Source: Stichopus chloronotus (Eukaryota > Echinodermata > Holothuroidea > Aspidochirotida > Stichopodidae). From it: a stretch of DNA of 64,000 nt. Shown one piece after another: positions 25,201-40,200 of the stretch. Position numbers and translations under genes: made by a program. The stretch is taken from assembly GCA_021234535.1 (NCBI GenBank), contig CM037840.1, forward strand, positions 17,749,415-17,813,414. The letters run 5' to 3'. Each line of letters opens with the position of its first letter. The first letter of the stretch is position 1. The notes below the pieces were generated by a model. It was not told the DNA's origin and made no database searches. It saw only the letters and a program-made list of their open reading frames with translations.

Positions 25201-28200
25201 CCGTTTGCTGAGACAATGCACCGTACTGATGCCACAGTTTGTTGACTTCATCTCTTACCTACTGGCCTCTTTGATGAGAGCTACAGCAATACGAATCCTG
25301 TTACAGAGGCAGATGGTGATGAGGAGAAGAATCAACAGAACTCCTCCAAGGAAGATACCTTCAAGAGAACAAAACAAATTTACAATAGGTAAGACAAACC
25401 TCACATTCTGGTATTGTAACGTAAAGGAGAATTCAGAAAGCTGTACCATCAATAAACACCACCATACACAGTGACTTCTAAAATGTAGGATATTATTTGA
25501 AATTCAGACAGAGAGAGAAACACTGAAACACATATTATTATTATTATTAATCTGACATCAAATACTCTACTATTGAAAAGATGAAATATCAAAGTATTGA
25601 CCTGGGAAATTTCTAGTGGATGTTTCATAATTACAGTAAGTTTTAAGGGGCATTAATAAGCAACTAAATTTGTCAGTTGGAAAGAAACTGCACACAAAAT
25701 TAGGTGAAATTTTATTTACACTTAACAATGAACCTTAAATGCCAATATCTATGATAATTAAAGCATTTGCATTGCCATCCTTACCAAAGATAAGCCAAGT
25801 TGTTCTCAGTCTGAGGTAACTCAAAAGGTTTGTGGTGAACTGTATGGCATCATCAGAACCTTCGACACCTTCTAATTGTTTCCAGTACCAGAAACAATAA
25901 AATGTACCTGCAGTGACAAATGAGAAGTAAATACTTCTGTAAGTTGAAGAGAATCAACAACCATCATCTGTATGACAATGCTTCATGAAAGTTTAAGGAA
26001 GTCAGTGTCCTTGACACAGAATTTCAAATTCAACAATAGTCTTGAGGGGCTACTAACCTACTCCAAGCAGCAGGAAGAGAATTATCATACTGAGGTAAAC
26101 CATTATTCCAGCTAACCATCTCATCACAACGATGAATAACATTGACAGAAGCATTCCGATAAACAGACCTCTGAAAAGAGAAAAAAAAAATACAGTGTTA
26201 AGTGCTGTTTTAGTAAATAACTAGAAAACATGGGAGAGGTGTATAATGTAGACCAATGAAGGTACAAACCATTAAAACAAGTTTATTACACAATGACAAG
26301 GCTAAACCGTACAATACTTTGTAGATAAGCAGCTGGCACCTGATGAGAAAGGGTATGTAGGAATACTTCACGTTCCCCCAAACATAGCACTACCACTCCA
26401 AATTAAATAGGTTGGTATGAATAAAACATGAGTATCTAATATAGATTATGGAATGACTGAAAAATCATTACCACTGCATCAAACTGAAAAATAAACAAAT
26501 AAATGTTTTTTATGGATGATTTGACTACTTCAGTGAAGATTTTATTAAAACTATCAATGAAGCAATTCTCAGATAACATTAGTCATCATACACAGCTATG
26601 TGTACTTCTTATTTTGTAACAGAGGTGACGTGACAAATGGTGAGTCAAACATGACAACACCTTTATGGGTTCCCATCAGGTCACATACAGCTACACATTC
26701 ATGTCACATTTGAACAATTCTTGAAGTACTATACTAAAATAGTGTTAGCTGGGTAATACAATTAAGTACAAAGTAAAAGGAATGCAGCTTACATGAGAAT
26801 GATGTACCAAGAAGCAACCACATCTTCATAGAGAACCTCAAAGAATCCTTGTAATTGTAGATAAATGGATAACACACTGAAAAAGACAATAACATCATCA
26901 TTATCATCATCATCATCACCATTGTCATCAGTACTTAAAGGCTGTATTGCATCACCCTAAGCTATATTTTTACCTCCCTGAAAGGAAAATTGTCAACTGG
27001 TTCTAAGTTACAGTACTATTAGATTGCCAGCAAATTCGAGCGATGCAGAGCAGCTTGTATTACACAGCGTACATAGGGATCCATTGTTTTGATTACACAT
27101 GTGGAGGAATGTAAGACAGGCTGAGGGAGGGACTAGAGGTAGGTGGTTGGGAGAATTGTAACTGTCTGGGGTGATGCATTACAGCCTTTAAATCAACATC
27201 ATTTCTACTCCAGCAAGACGTTATTGACTTTCGTGCCATGGTAACGCTTCCAATTTCCACTTCATCCTGTCCTGAGCATCCTCCACATTAATTTAGAGCA
27301 ATCTTACAATAGAATTTAAACTTCAGAGTATGAGTTTGCAACATTAAAATATTGAAATATGTTATGTTGAGCCACAAGTTACTACAGCTACACTATGCTA
27401 ATAAGAAAGACACAAGAGTGTTTATGCTGATGTGACACAATAGTTTTTGAGACCATAAACTTTCTTCAATATGTTTAATTGATACCTTGACAAAGTTGTG
27501 GTAAGTGCAGTGGCATTGTTCTGTTGTACACCATCAGACGTTAAAATGTATGAAGTAGTGTTGGTGAAGATGCTATCTGCAGATGATATCGCTTGTACTA
27601 GTATAGTGGGAACACATCGTTGAGCATCTGAAAAAAAAAAGAAAACATACCAAAATTGCAAGTTGTTTCAAGTTACCATTGGATAGGATACAATACTATA
27701 TGAATACCAGACACATCAGCACATATCTGGATAATAGAAATCCAACATGTTAAAAGATAATGAAGGTTTTGTGCGATGAAGGCCAGAGGATGTACTATGG
27801 ATGTATGTTATAACATTCACAGAACATAATTACTTAAGCATGGCAGCAACATATCCAACATGAACTCAACCACTGAAAATGTTGACCAACACAAATTATG
27901 CAACAAGATGATAGGACTCCCTTAACAGGTAGCTGGCTAATTTAAACATGAAATACATTGATGTCAACATTATTATTTTAAATGTCGTTAATAGTGTTCT
28001 CTACTTACAAACACTTTCATGGAGTGTGTATGCAGCACATCTTTCCTCCTCAAATATTTTGGCTAATCCCAAAGCCCCTTGCTGTAGAAGAAAAGAAAAG
28101 CAAAGCATAAGACAAGGTGGATGGGTTGATCCTCCGAACTATGATCAGACGCAATGATTAAGCTGCCAACAGAGATACCTTTCCTGATCCTATAAGTATC

Positions 28201-31200
28201 TCATAAAATTCAGCTGCAGGTATTTATATAACACATCGTCTTACATGTAAAAAGTTCTAACAGCAGTAGAATTGACTAACTCAATGTTTGGGTAATCAGC
28301 ATCAAATTGAACCCTGCTTGAAGAAGAAAATTTTCTATAATCAGCTACAGTTTGCAGTAAAGCAAGAGACAGCAATGCACAAGAATTTTCTGTTTATAAT
28401 GTACAATTAGGAAGAGAAAAACACGACGACACAATCAAGTTAACATAAAGCTGATGCTGTAATAATAACAGCAATCATTCAATTAATTCCAGATTAAGCA
28501 CCACTTACATAGCTACCCGTCAGAAATTCTGTTTGTGGGTCAAACCCGTAGTCACAGACGAGAGCGTCCCAGTCCAAGATGCCTGCAGCGGTAACACCGA
28601 GCAGGGAGACGAGAGCATAGGGTGCATAGGTAGCATTGGGACATGATGAAACACAGAGCTTAAAAATAATAACAAATAAATGTTAGATGCCAAGTATACA
28701 AAATTTATTTATGAAGAGCAGCAATCAATTCTTATTCAAGATGTACATAGTCACAAAATCACATCTTACTGTAATCATTTGCCAACTCAACACAATGCAG
28801 ATACGCATATTAAAAATGTTAACATACATGTAAAAATGTCACACTGTGAAGTCTGTTCTGTGTACTGTAGTGTATTGTCAATTGAACTATACACACACAT
28901 TATGTATGGACTCTGAATAAAATTTTGCTTGATGCTAGTAACTTTGGGCAAAATATGCAACAGAGAGCACACACCCTGGGAAATACACAAATTCCTGTCA
29001 ACTCATGGAAGTGCTTGCTAAGTGTATGGCTGCTTTAATTTAATTTTTAGTCACTATCTTCTACATGTTCTGCCTCATACAAGACCACACAAAAGAGTAT
29101 TCTAGCATTTTGTACAATTTTAATATTCTCCTTTTACATTATACTGTAGTTCTCAATACTTTGAAGCTTTAGATTGGACTTAATTGTGACTCACCTGTCG
29201 TGTACCACAGCTGAAATCAACCAGTGTATCCAGACTAGCACAGGCTAAGTAATCATAATAAAACAGGTACGGTTTGTCACTGTAGAAAGAAAAAAAACAC
29301 CTCAAGTAACAACAATACCAAAAGCTCAACACTAATAAAATGAGTTCTTTTTTAACCATGATTACAAAGAATAACTTAGAAAAGAATAAGATTAGGGAAA
29401 CTTTTCTACCTAGATTGGTGTAAACAGCACTGTATGTGAATACATGTTCTGTTTGTAACTTAACAAATTTCTCTACAGCCTTTTTCCTACAGTGAAAATG
29501 CAACTTTATTTAAGAACTACTGTTCTTTTTAATTGTCACTGAAGAATATTCCTGATTTATGAGCATGAGAAATTAAACTATGTATGCATGAAATAAAGAA
29601 CTTTCTCTCATAAAACCCTACTAGTGTTAAAGCACTTATGAATCATACCATTACACATCCCTTTGCAATGCATGCTAGCCTATACTTCTGATTGCACTCT
29701 CAAATAATAAGTTCACCACAAACTTACGAAACAGAAGAATCCCTCCCACAGACGTTTCCATCAGAATCCGTTGGATACAGCAAAATTGTTGGATCTCCAT
29801 TGAAGTAACCTATGAAATGGTTAGTGTAAAACGAATAAATGCTGAATTGAGCAAGTTAAGTCAGTGACATCTTTTGGAACTTAGATAAAGCACAGCTTCT
29901 GCTGTACCAGCAGAAAGCAGAAATCATCTTTGAAAAGTAACTTTCTTGCTATAAGTGCCTACATAATGAATATAACAGAACAAGCATTAGTACAGCCAAT
30001 CCTCACATGATGTCACACATGATAAGGTTTCATCGAAGGAATAAACTCTAACCATTATGGTATGTCTCGATATCACCTCATGTTGTAGCATGCAGAAAGG
30101 GTGTTTTGCAGACATGAGTTTAGCACATTATGGAAATTCTATGAGGACTAAGTGATTAATAGTGTATCAAAAACATAGAACTCAAGTCGTGTCACCTTGA
30201 TTGGTATCAAGAATTTAGGATTAACTGAATGATCACCTCATTGCAACATCAGTGATTGGCTGTTTGGATTAAATGAATATTCATTTTCTAATAATGTTTC
30301 CATTGGCCTGTTCAAAGAAGTGCACGGTTACATTGAATGAAAACTTTGAAAATTCTACATTATCGTATTTTATACTTTTTGTCATTATGTAAGAAGAATT
30401 TGGCATCATATTGCAAACTTTATCACTTGAAACCTGTTCACTGTATTTTCCCATATTGTTTGAATGGTACTGTACAATTAAAAGACATACAGTACTGTAC
30501 AGTAACAAATTTCGAAGATGTAATATGAATGTTTTTACTTTTCACCTATGAGCACAATCACTCTAACTGCACTGTGAACTTGAATAACATTAACCAATTT
30601 CCAGTTATCGATACAAAAATAAAAAAAAAAACTCTGTCAATTAAAAACACAATAAACCAGGGGCCACCCAGAACAAAACCAATCATCACAGGAAAAGTTT
30701 GAATAGGTTTATACTGCATTCAAGTTTCCTCCATTGTTATCAACTCATATTTCATTGTATATTGATATGTTAACACATATTTTCAGACTGTAGTACATAA
30801 TATTGATAGTGATAAAGATCAAACAAACGTTTCCTACAAGGACAGTAATGTGTACTCAATGTACAAACAAGTTTGTAAACAATAAACAATTTGTAAACCA
30901 TATCTGATCCTGTTGATCCTTACCAAGATAGCCCACGAATCCAAGACCACCGATACAAATGATGAAAAATATGCAACAGATGATGTCAGTACAGCCTCTG
31001 TAGAATATAATAGAAAATCAATATTAAGTCCATAATTGTCAAATAGATAGGAAATGAAAGTAGTAGGACTGTACTTCATTTCTTAATCATGTGAAAATGT
31101 AACTCAAGTATAGGAATAAAACAGCAGCAGGATAAGCAGTTTACGGAAAGACGTGGCAAAACTTTCTGTACAATTTCTTCAAAATAGGTTAGAAACATTC

Positions 31201-34200
31201 AGTTTGCACAAATTATCAGTAGAAATGAATTTAAAAGCTGATGTTTTGACCAAAAACATGATAAAGTTGCAGGAAAAATAAAAATTCAACTTCTTTTTTA
31301 ACATAAGAGACATACACTTAAAAACTTAAAACTGTATTTTTAACCAGAGACTTAGCAATTACTGAATTTGACAATGAATGTCACAGATTAATGCCATGGC
31401 TCAGTTACAATGTCACCTTAGTAATTTAAAGTTAGCACAAAATTATTCTGCTTACATTTACCATAGTTATTCTTTTTGCAATCAGGAACTACTGCCAGAC
31501 CTGTGACAATGTATCCATATGATTGACAACTGATTACAGAATCCCATCCGGATACTGTATCCATCGATTTGTCATCCACTTGTTCTTTTTGAAAAATTAA
31601 CAATAATGTTTCCTCCTGTTCAGTGCACTAACAAAAGAAAATGTTTCAAAGAGGCAACTTGCTCTAGCTGGCAGCCACAGAAGCATTAAAATTCAGCTGT
31701 GGCATTGATTGATAATTATCACTATTCATGAATTGATAATCCACTAACCTCTTCTTGATAGGCCCCTTAAATTCTGGATCATATACTTTAGGTGTTCCTA
31801 GAGAATAAAAATTAAAGGAAAGGTTGTGAGAAAATGGCAATGATTGACAAAATTACATTTGCAAAGTTAGTAGTATCTTATTTTTATGTTATTAGCTATC
31901 TTTCAAAGACCATGCACGTTCATTTTTCAATTCATAGATAGCTGACAATAGAGAACAAAGGACAATATCACAAGAACACTACTGAGTCCAATATTGATGT
32001 CACAGAGGTCCTCCTTGACTACTTCTGTATGCAACTTTAATGCAACAATTTGAGAGATGTGTTTGTGTTAAATAAAGGTCAAAGATATGAAGTGTTGACA
32101 ACAAAACCAAAAAAATGTTAGTATCCTCACTGTGACTACATGTTCATTATTTACATTCATTTACTTTCAAGTTTTCAAACCAATGAATGACATATAACTT
32201 TCACACTGCTCATGAATGTACAGGTACAGTACTTTTCTGCATAATACCTCTCAGAAATCGCCTCAGAAATTTTCCTTGCTTCCAGTCTATCAACTTGTTT
32301 GTCTCTTTGTTTGAAAAATCAAATTGCTTTGTTCTCTTTTCAAAGATGGCAAACATTTAGATTTGAATGTAAGGTTTCCAAGTGAACCTTCTGAGTTTTA
32401 AAGAACCACTGTATATTCTCTCAATCTTTGAAATTTTACTTGCTATGAGAATTAAAACAGTATTTCCCTGGGTTACGCACTTCAGAAACCTTTCATTGAA
32501 AGTCTGAATTTTCTGAAAGTTGTCTCTCTCAGTGTTGGAAGAATTACAGACTCATCTGGTTGCATCTCTATGTTTCGACATTTCTATGTTCCGACATACC
32601 TATGTTGTGATAAATTGCACCAAAAGTACATTTTCTGTTGGAACATAGAGATGTCGCCGGAACACAGAGACTTGACATTTTGACACCTCTATATACCAAC
32701 TTCTTTTTGTTTCAACATTTTAAAAGTGCACTTTGGCACTAAAAAGTGGGTACTTTGGCACCTATACTTAGGTGTTGTACAGGTGTACCTTGATGCCATT
32801 GAAAATGTACTTTGACGCCGATGAAAATGTACTTAGGCACCATTAAGAGTAATGCTACTTTCAGCACCAAAGAACATTATTTTCAGCACCAAAATACATT
32901 ATTTTTGGCAAAAAAGTAAAATAGTTTTCTTAGTGCCGAAGTATAATTAGACTACATTGTACACTGAAAGTACATTATTTCTGGTGCCAAAGTTAATTTT
33001 TGTCGGAATATAGATGTCAAAACATAGAGACATCAGAATATAGAGACGTCAAAATGTACAGGGCTGTTAAAACATTGCAACGTCAGAATACAGGGCTGTC
33101 GAAGCATGGCGACGTTGGAACATAGGACATAGAACATAGGGATGTAGCCGAATCATCTTTGATTAAAATGTAAACTGCATTTAATTGCCATGGTTCTTTT
33201 TCTCAGATGGTCTTGGGGGTGTCAAAAAAAGCCTTTTATCCATCCATATAAATATGTCCTTCATTATCAATTTCTAATACAACCTGCACCGAAAACACAG
33301 GCACAACCACATTATCCCTTGGTATACAGTACCAAGTGTACTGTATATGCTGGTGCTGAGACCAAGTGGATGAAAGTGGTGGAATTTGAAGCAATGAAGC
33401 TTAGCAACTGGGATGTTCTGGGCTCCATCCCTAGCCAGCTGGTCACAGTAGGATGGGTTTTTCATCCAAAGAGTTATCTTAGGTTGTCCCATCTGAAGTG
33501 AACTTTATACAGACAGTGAGAAGAGTTTCATTTGATTACACTGATTTAGTTTTATCCTAGAATCTAGGTTTGTTTTTCTAACCTTCCATATATAGTCACT
33601 TCGCTAGCTATAGTGGTACACTGAATCAACAATTGATTTGAAAAGAATTCACATCCAAGATGGCACACATCAGTTGTGTAAATATTTCTCTAATTGCCTT
33701 TTTCTTCCCAAATTGCTTCAATTACTACTACAATTGGAAATATTTCAGACAGCCAAACAATGGACAAAGAACCCATTCACAAAGAAAGAAAGTGAGATGC
33801 AGTTTCCACAATGGATGGCTTTGTGAAAAGTTGGTTACTGTTTACCATAGTACATGGACTGTTTGCATAACCCTGATAAACATTTCATATTTGTTGGTTT
33901 GTGAAAATTACACTCTGGTCATATGGTATGCAGGCACTCTGAAGTAGGCTATTATAACAAAATTCCAACACTGACAAGTTACTGATTATTTACTGATATG
34001 TTTCTAATGACTTTTATGTTGGACTTCTTGAGTCTCGTTGGCCTAGTTTGTATCATTACGGGAATGTAACACATGGTTGCATTAAAATAAATTCCAATCA
34101 CAGATTTATGTCTTTAAATTTCTGTTGAGTTATAAATGAAGGGTTATAGTCTTCTTATACTAGTAGAAACATTTTGTGCAATACAGGTGCACTGGACTCA

Positions 34201-37200
34201 CAGTTATCCTGTAACATGTTAATACTTCATCCTATAGCTTTTGTGAACAAAAATTTAGAATGAAAACAGCAGATGGTTGCAGGTGAACAAATTGGTTGAT
34301 TAATGCTCATTCTCTGAACAAATGCATAAATTAACAGTATGATAATTTTGTTGTGAACACAGATCTCAGGAGAGAGGTTATATCTCTATGTTTTGACATC
34401 TCTATGTTTTGACATCTCTATGTTCCCGACAAATTGGCACCAAAGTACATTTTTCGACCGAATATAGAGACGTCGGAATATAGAGACTTCATTTACGTAT
34501 CGATATTTCGACATCTCTATGTACCGACAACTCTTTATACCGACTTCTCTATGTTCCGACATCTCTATACTTTGACAAATGATTTACTTTGGCGCGGATA
34601 GAAGTGTACTTTGGAACCAATAAAAACTTACTTTGGCGCCAGTAAAGAATGTACTTTGACGCCCTAAAAATGCACTTTGACGCTGAAAACAATGTGTTCT
34701 TTGGTGCCCAAGTACGTTTTTCTTGGCGCCGATCAGTGTACCTTTTTGTCGGTGCCAAAGTACTTTTCCGGCACACAAGCACATTATTCCCGGCGGCAAA
34801 GTATACTATTTTCGGAACCAAAGTAAATTTTTGTTGGAATGTAGAGACGTGGAAACATAGAGACGTCGCAATATTGAAACGTCGAAATATAGGGTTGTCG
34901 GAACATAGAGACGTTGGAATACAGGGATGTCGAAACATAGAGATGTCGGAATATAAGGATGTCCCCCATGAGGGACAGCATTGTGGGCTCAAAAGTGATG
35001 TACTGTAAAAGATTTCATTAATATTCATGTTGGGAAAAATTCAGAAAAGTCACGTACAGTGTCCATTTTTAACTGAAATATGATCATCCCAAATGATTAA
35101 TTATTTCTTCAGAATCATTTACAGTTGGGCAAAATTTTGTTCCAACATCTGCTGTGATTTCGTGTCCGGCCCTGACAATGGTACGTGCTACCTTAGAGAA
35201 GGAATTAGCTGCTACAGAGTGGAATAAGTCATGAGGTTCAATAATTTAGGAACATTTTTATCTCGCAGTTGGATCAGTTACATTAAAAGGAGCGGTGGTG
35301 TTCATTTCAGGTACTGTAGTTTGGGTTGTTTTATGTAATGATAGTTTATGAAGCAGTATGGGCATAGGTGTACATAGAATAGTTAACAAGCTTGCTGATG
35401 GTATGTTTCATGAATTACAATAGAATACTGAAGTGTCATATGTGCATACAGTAAGTTTAAACTAGAAAGCCAAAAGGCTTAGTGATTCCTTGCCTCATGA
35501 TATATATTGTAACAAACATGAATCGCCCACATGACAAGCATGAGATCCCACACAGTTATCCTACTTGAGATACCATCTTAGTAAGGTCAAAACCTTTTGA
35601 AATCTCGTGACCCAAAATGACCTTTCACCTCCACTTAAAACAATAGGGATCACCTACCCTATATGGCCATCAACATGCTAAATATGAACAATTCACAAAC
35701 TAAGTATAAGATCCCTCTTATTTATCACCCTTAAAATATCATGCATACAAGGTTTTGACCTTTTGTCACCCCAAATAACCTTTGACCTACACAAACATGA
35801 GAAAACTCTCAAACGGATATGATGCTGCAGGGGAACAAATTATATTTTGTCGTGTCTAATAACTTGATAAAAAGGTAAACATGTATATTTAATCAAAATT
35901 ATAGCACTTTATTTTGTCGAGTTACAGCTATTGGTGGCAGCTTTTTCATATTTGATTTTTTGGCATGATGCCCTTCCCAATGGCTATGAGGTCCTTGAAA
36001 ATTAGCAAAAACTGATATTCCTATTAAACAAGAATCTAGCACGACTTGCAATTTTGCCTTTAGTCTGCTTAAAGACACAACACACAGTACAAGTTTCCCT
36101 GGTTTGATACACAGTAGTCATTTGTTTAAAGCTTACCTGAACTACTGTAAAGTGAAATAGGGCGTTTAGAATACACCAACATGGCATACAAAGAAATTCG
36201 CCTTAACCATTGTTAAACCATTCAGTCTCATCAATAAATATCTGTAAAAGCTTCATCTCCTCAAAACATTATGCATGTGATGAGTAACAGATGCATCATT
36301 TGAATTTTAAAAAGTTTGGGTGAACAAATTATTGTTGAGCAACAAATAGCTAAATTTCTGATCTGTGAGAATCTTATTCCTTGAAAATAAGGCTACTGTA
36401 ATTCGTTATTTTGAATAATCTATCATTCTATGTCCACAAATAATGGTTTTAAAAATATGGTTGCTTTCTGTAAAACAAATGCCCTATTTCCCTTTAAGGG
36501 CTAAACAGAGACACTGTTTATAAAGTAAATGGTTAAGTCCATTGTGCACCTGGCTCAACAGACTGTATGATTTATTCTGGACATTGTGGTTTCTACTGGC
36601 AGTCAACTGTGATAAATTATGTCAGATAACAGTGACCAATTTGAACAGAGGGGGGGTCAGTTACAATTTGATTCATTCAATTAAGCAATCACAGTTCATG
36701 CACGCTCAAGGGTACTTGATCCAAATGATCAGTAATTTAGTTCTTTTTATAAAGCTAATAACCCGTGGTATATTTAATCAATTCCAATTTACAATTCATG
36801 CATGCTCACATGTCCTTATGAGGATAGTGGCAGGTTTGCCAAATAATAATCTTTGATACCAAATTTAATGTTGTCTTCATCTTTTCTTTATGGTTATCGA
36901 AGAGACTATGTTGGTATGTCCTAAAAGAAGTTCTCAAATCAACAAGAGGATTCTACATTACAAGTATAAAATTCACTAGAAGGACTGTTCTTTAAATATT
37001 GTAGATTCAAGTTTTTCACATTTTGACCTCCCATGACCCCAAATGACCTTTCACCTCGCCAAAAAAAAAATAAGGATCATCTACTCGATATGGACAATCC
37101 ACACACTAACTATGAGATCTGTCACATTTACCGTTCTGGAGATATCGTGTTTACAAGCAATTTTCAAGGTATTTACCTTTTGACCTCTGGTAACCCTTGT

Positions 37201-40200
37201 ACTCAATAAGATACACCTACCCACTTCCTATGACATCTGCTCAAGCTTCTCTTCTTGAGATATCGTGTTTACATGGTTTTCACAATTTGACCCCTGTTGA
37301 CCCCAAATGACCTTTGACCTCCACTGAAAACAATAGAGTTCCTTTACTCAACATGGTGCAACTACATACTAAACATGAGATTTCTACAAGCTTCCTTTCT
37401 TGAGATATCGTGTTTACAAGGTTTTCACAATTTGACCTTTGACCAAATGACCTTTGACCTCCACCAAAAACAATAGGGATCATCTACTCAATAAGGGCAA
37501 CCTTCATGCCAAGTATGAGATCACTCAGAGTTACTCTTCTGGAGATATCGTGTTTACGAGCAATTTTCAAGGTATTTACCTTTTGACCTCTAGTGACCCC
37601 AAATGACCTTTGACCTCCACCAAAAACAATAGGGATCATCTACTAAATATGGGCAATCTACATGCCAAGTATGAGATCAGTCAGAGTTACGCTTCTTGAG
37701 ATATCGTGTTTACAAGCAGGCGTCACACACGCACATACATACATACACACACACACACACGACATCACCATCGCAAAGATTCCTCTGCCTTCGGCAAGGA
37801 ATCAAAAAAGCTAATCCATGTACTTTTGTTTCACAAAAAACAGTTACATAAATTAATGTGAAAATGCAGTCACCGTAAAGTCCCTTAAAGTCACTTAAAT
37901 GTGTGATGCACGTAAATGTAGACATACGGCGCTGGTAGCCCAGACCTGTCAAATAACCCGCACTGGGAGGAAGTCATCAACATTTTCAGGTCATCTCCCG
38001 ATCACCTTTTTTTCCCCCTGCAATAAAACTCTCCCATCTCATCAAAGGTTTCTCTGGGAAAATATGAATTATTGCTTTTTAGCATAAATTTCATTTCATA
38101 GAACCAAAATACAAGAGAAAAATGAAATATTCCTAGTTTGGAGAAAAAATCTCCAAATCAGCAATATAGGAAATAAAGACACTACATGCTGCAGTCTTGA
38201 ACCAACGTTACTTAGCCCTACAGTAGGCCTATGTAGAACTTGTGAAAATGCCATTCTGATGCAAGTGAATACCAAGCTCAGGGGGCTGGGGAGTGCCATT
38301 TCCAGGGTTCTGAGAGGTAGGCCTACATTTTGTTTAAAATTTCTGTCCAACAGGGTTGTGGTAATCTTAGATAATGAACAGGCCGAGCCAAAAATTTTTA
38401 CCCTCTATAACATTAAAAAGTCATCGAACCCTGACATTTCTGGTAGCCCTCCCAGACTTGAAAGTATGCTGTGCACGGGGGATTTATCCCCCACTATGCA
38501 AGTAGTTCAGCACTATTGGACAGTCACAGAAAAAGAATATAGAACCCTTATGCATTCAGCAAGCTTTCTACTGGGGAATTCCCATCTAAGAAAGTAAATG
38601 TCTACAAGCAACAGATTTAGAGCAGCAGTATGTAAACTTATCATAATAAGCTTAAAATTCCAGTTTGCTGGGCCTACTCTAAAGTACAAACTAAAATTTG
38701 CGGTCGTGAAAGCAAGGCCTAACTAGGGCTCTAGGCCTACTTAAGGCCAATAGGTTAGTAGTTAGGCCAAGTAAAAAAAAAAATTAGTTTCTCGTCCTAA
38801 CTTTTGAGAAAAATTGAGCATGAGGGCCTTTTTTTTTTTTTTACCGGTGAATCCTGAATGGCACTTTCGGCAGCACAGCAACTGCAGTATGCAGGTTCTG
38901 TAGGCCTATATGTTTACTATCATGCTCAGCTTTCGAATAGGCTCAACTCGGAGACACTGCCAGTGAATACGAGTGGCTCGCGGAGCTAATTTGCGCGATC
39001 CCAAAATTCTTCTGCATGTAAGTTATACTATTTATTTATATTTTTATACATGAAAAATCAAAAAAAAAAAAAAAAATTACGTGCGGTGTGAAAGAAGCGT
39101 GCATGCAGGCGGGTACGAGAAACTAATAATTTTTTTTACTTGGCCTTATTTGATGAGTTTGTTATCTTTTCTGGGCCTAATTTACTTAGACTAGCTTTGA
39201 GGTATGGTCTTATTAAGTTAAGGTCATGAAGTTATCTGTCAAGACTAAACTTGTGTCTGTGGACAGGGATCTAAAGAGTTATACCCAATAGCATATGGAT
39301 GTATGAAACATTGCCCAGCTAGTAAAAACCTTGGAATTTCTATCTGCTGGAAATTCAATATCCCTGTATACTTAAGATCTTGACGCAAGTCTTAAGTTCC
39401 TTTTTAATGAAATTTGATCTAATCTGATAGGAATTGTACCTTGAAATATGTTATTTTAACCAACATTTGCTTGAGTTAACGATACGGTGTAAACCTGCCA
39501 AACTTCCCGTACCTCAAGAACGTAAGCATGACACAGACAATCATTACATGAAAAGTGTCTTTTGTACAAATCCTTTATGTAAACCTAGAGCGATTAATTG
39601 TGATTCATAGGTGTGAAGAAGCTGGCGATAAAAAATGGTCATGAACAAGTTCACTGATGATTTGGAAATTTGTAACATGAGACTGCAACTGCAAATAGGA
39701 TGCTTTAGGCTTAGTACCTCTCCTGTGCAAATGTAGTACCGTAAAGATGACTAATCAAGCACGAGCGATAAAAATAAACAGTGTTTCAGCTTCCATTACA
39801 CTGTGTGATTGTCAAAACAAACTTTGTCAAGCTGCTTAGGCCATTGCATTTTCGAGCTTATTTTTTTTTTTGGTTAGGAGTGCGCGAAGTTTGGCAGTGA
39901 GCGAAGTTTGGAGTATGTGCCTACTGTAGCTCTACTTAGCTCGTCTGGCTTATCATGACTCTCACTCTTTTATAAGTTTTCAACTGAAGATGATCACTTT
40001 CAGTTTTACTTGGGGAGCCTAGGCCTAACTTATAAAAAAGTTATAAAGAGCCACGTGTGTGTTTCTTGTAGTTTCTTCATGGGTCTACACACCCTTCAGT
40101 ACGCGGCAGGTGAGGTACAGTACAGGAGTCACTTCAGGCCCCTACTTAGCAACGCATACATGATGCCTCAAGTTGTCAAGACCTCGCGCTATAATATTAA

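Noticed and set aside
33190..33501. 103-codon plus-strand frame in CTL intron 1
   Set aside because: Opposite strand to the gene, with an equally open antisense frame (33274-33492); no domain.
34549..35028. 159-codon open frame on the minus strand
   Set aside because: It runs across the nested minisatellite and its protein is just the translated repeat units (repeated ISMFRHP-, TLAPKN-like pieces).
36500..37720. CRISPR-like regular repeats
   Set aside because: Units are 140 bp or more with repeat-family drift, no constant short repeat plus unique spacers, and the genome is animal.
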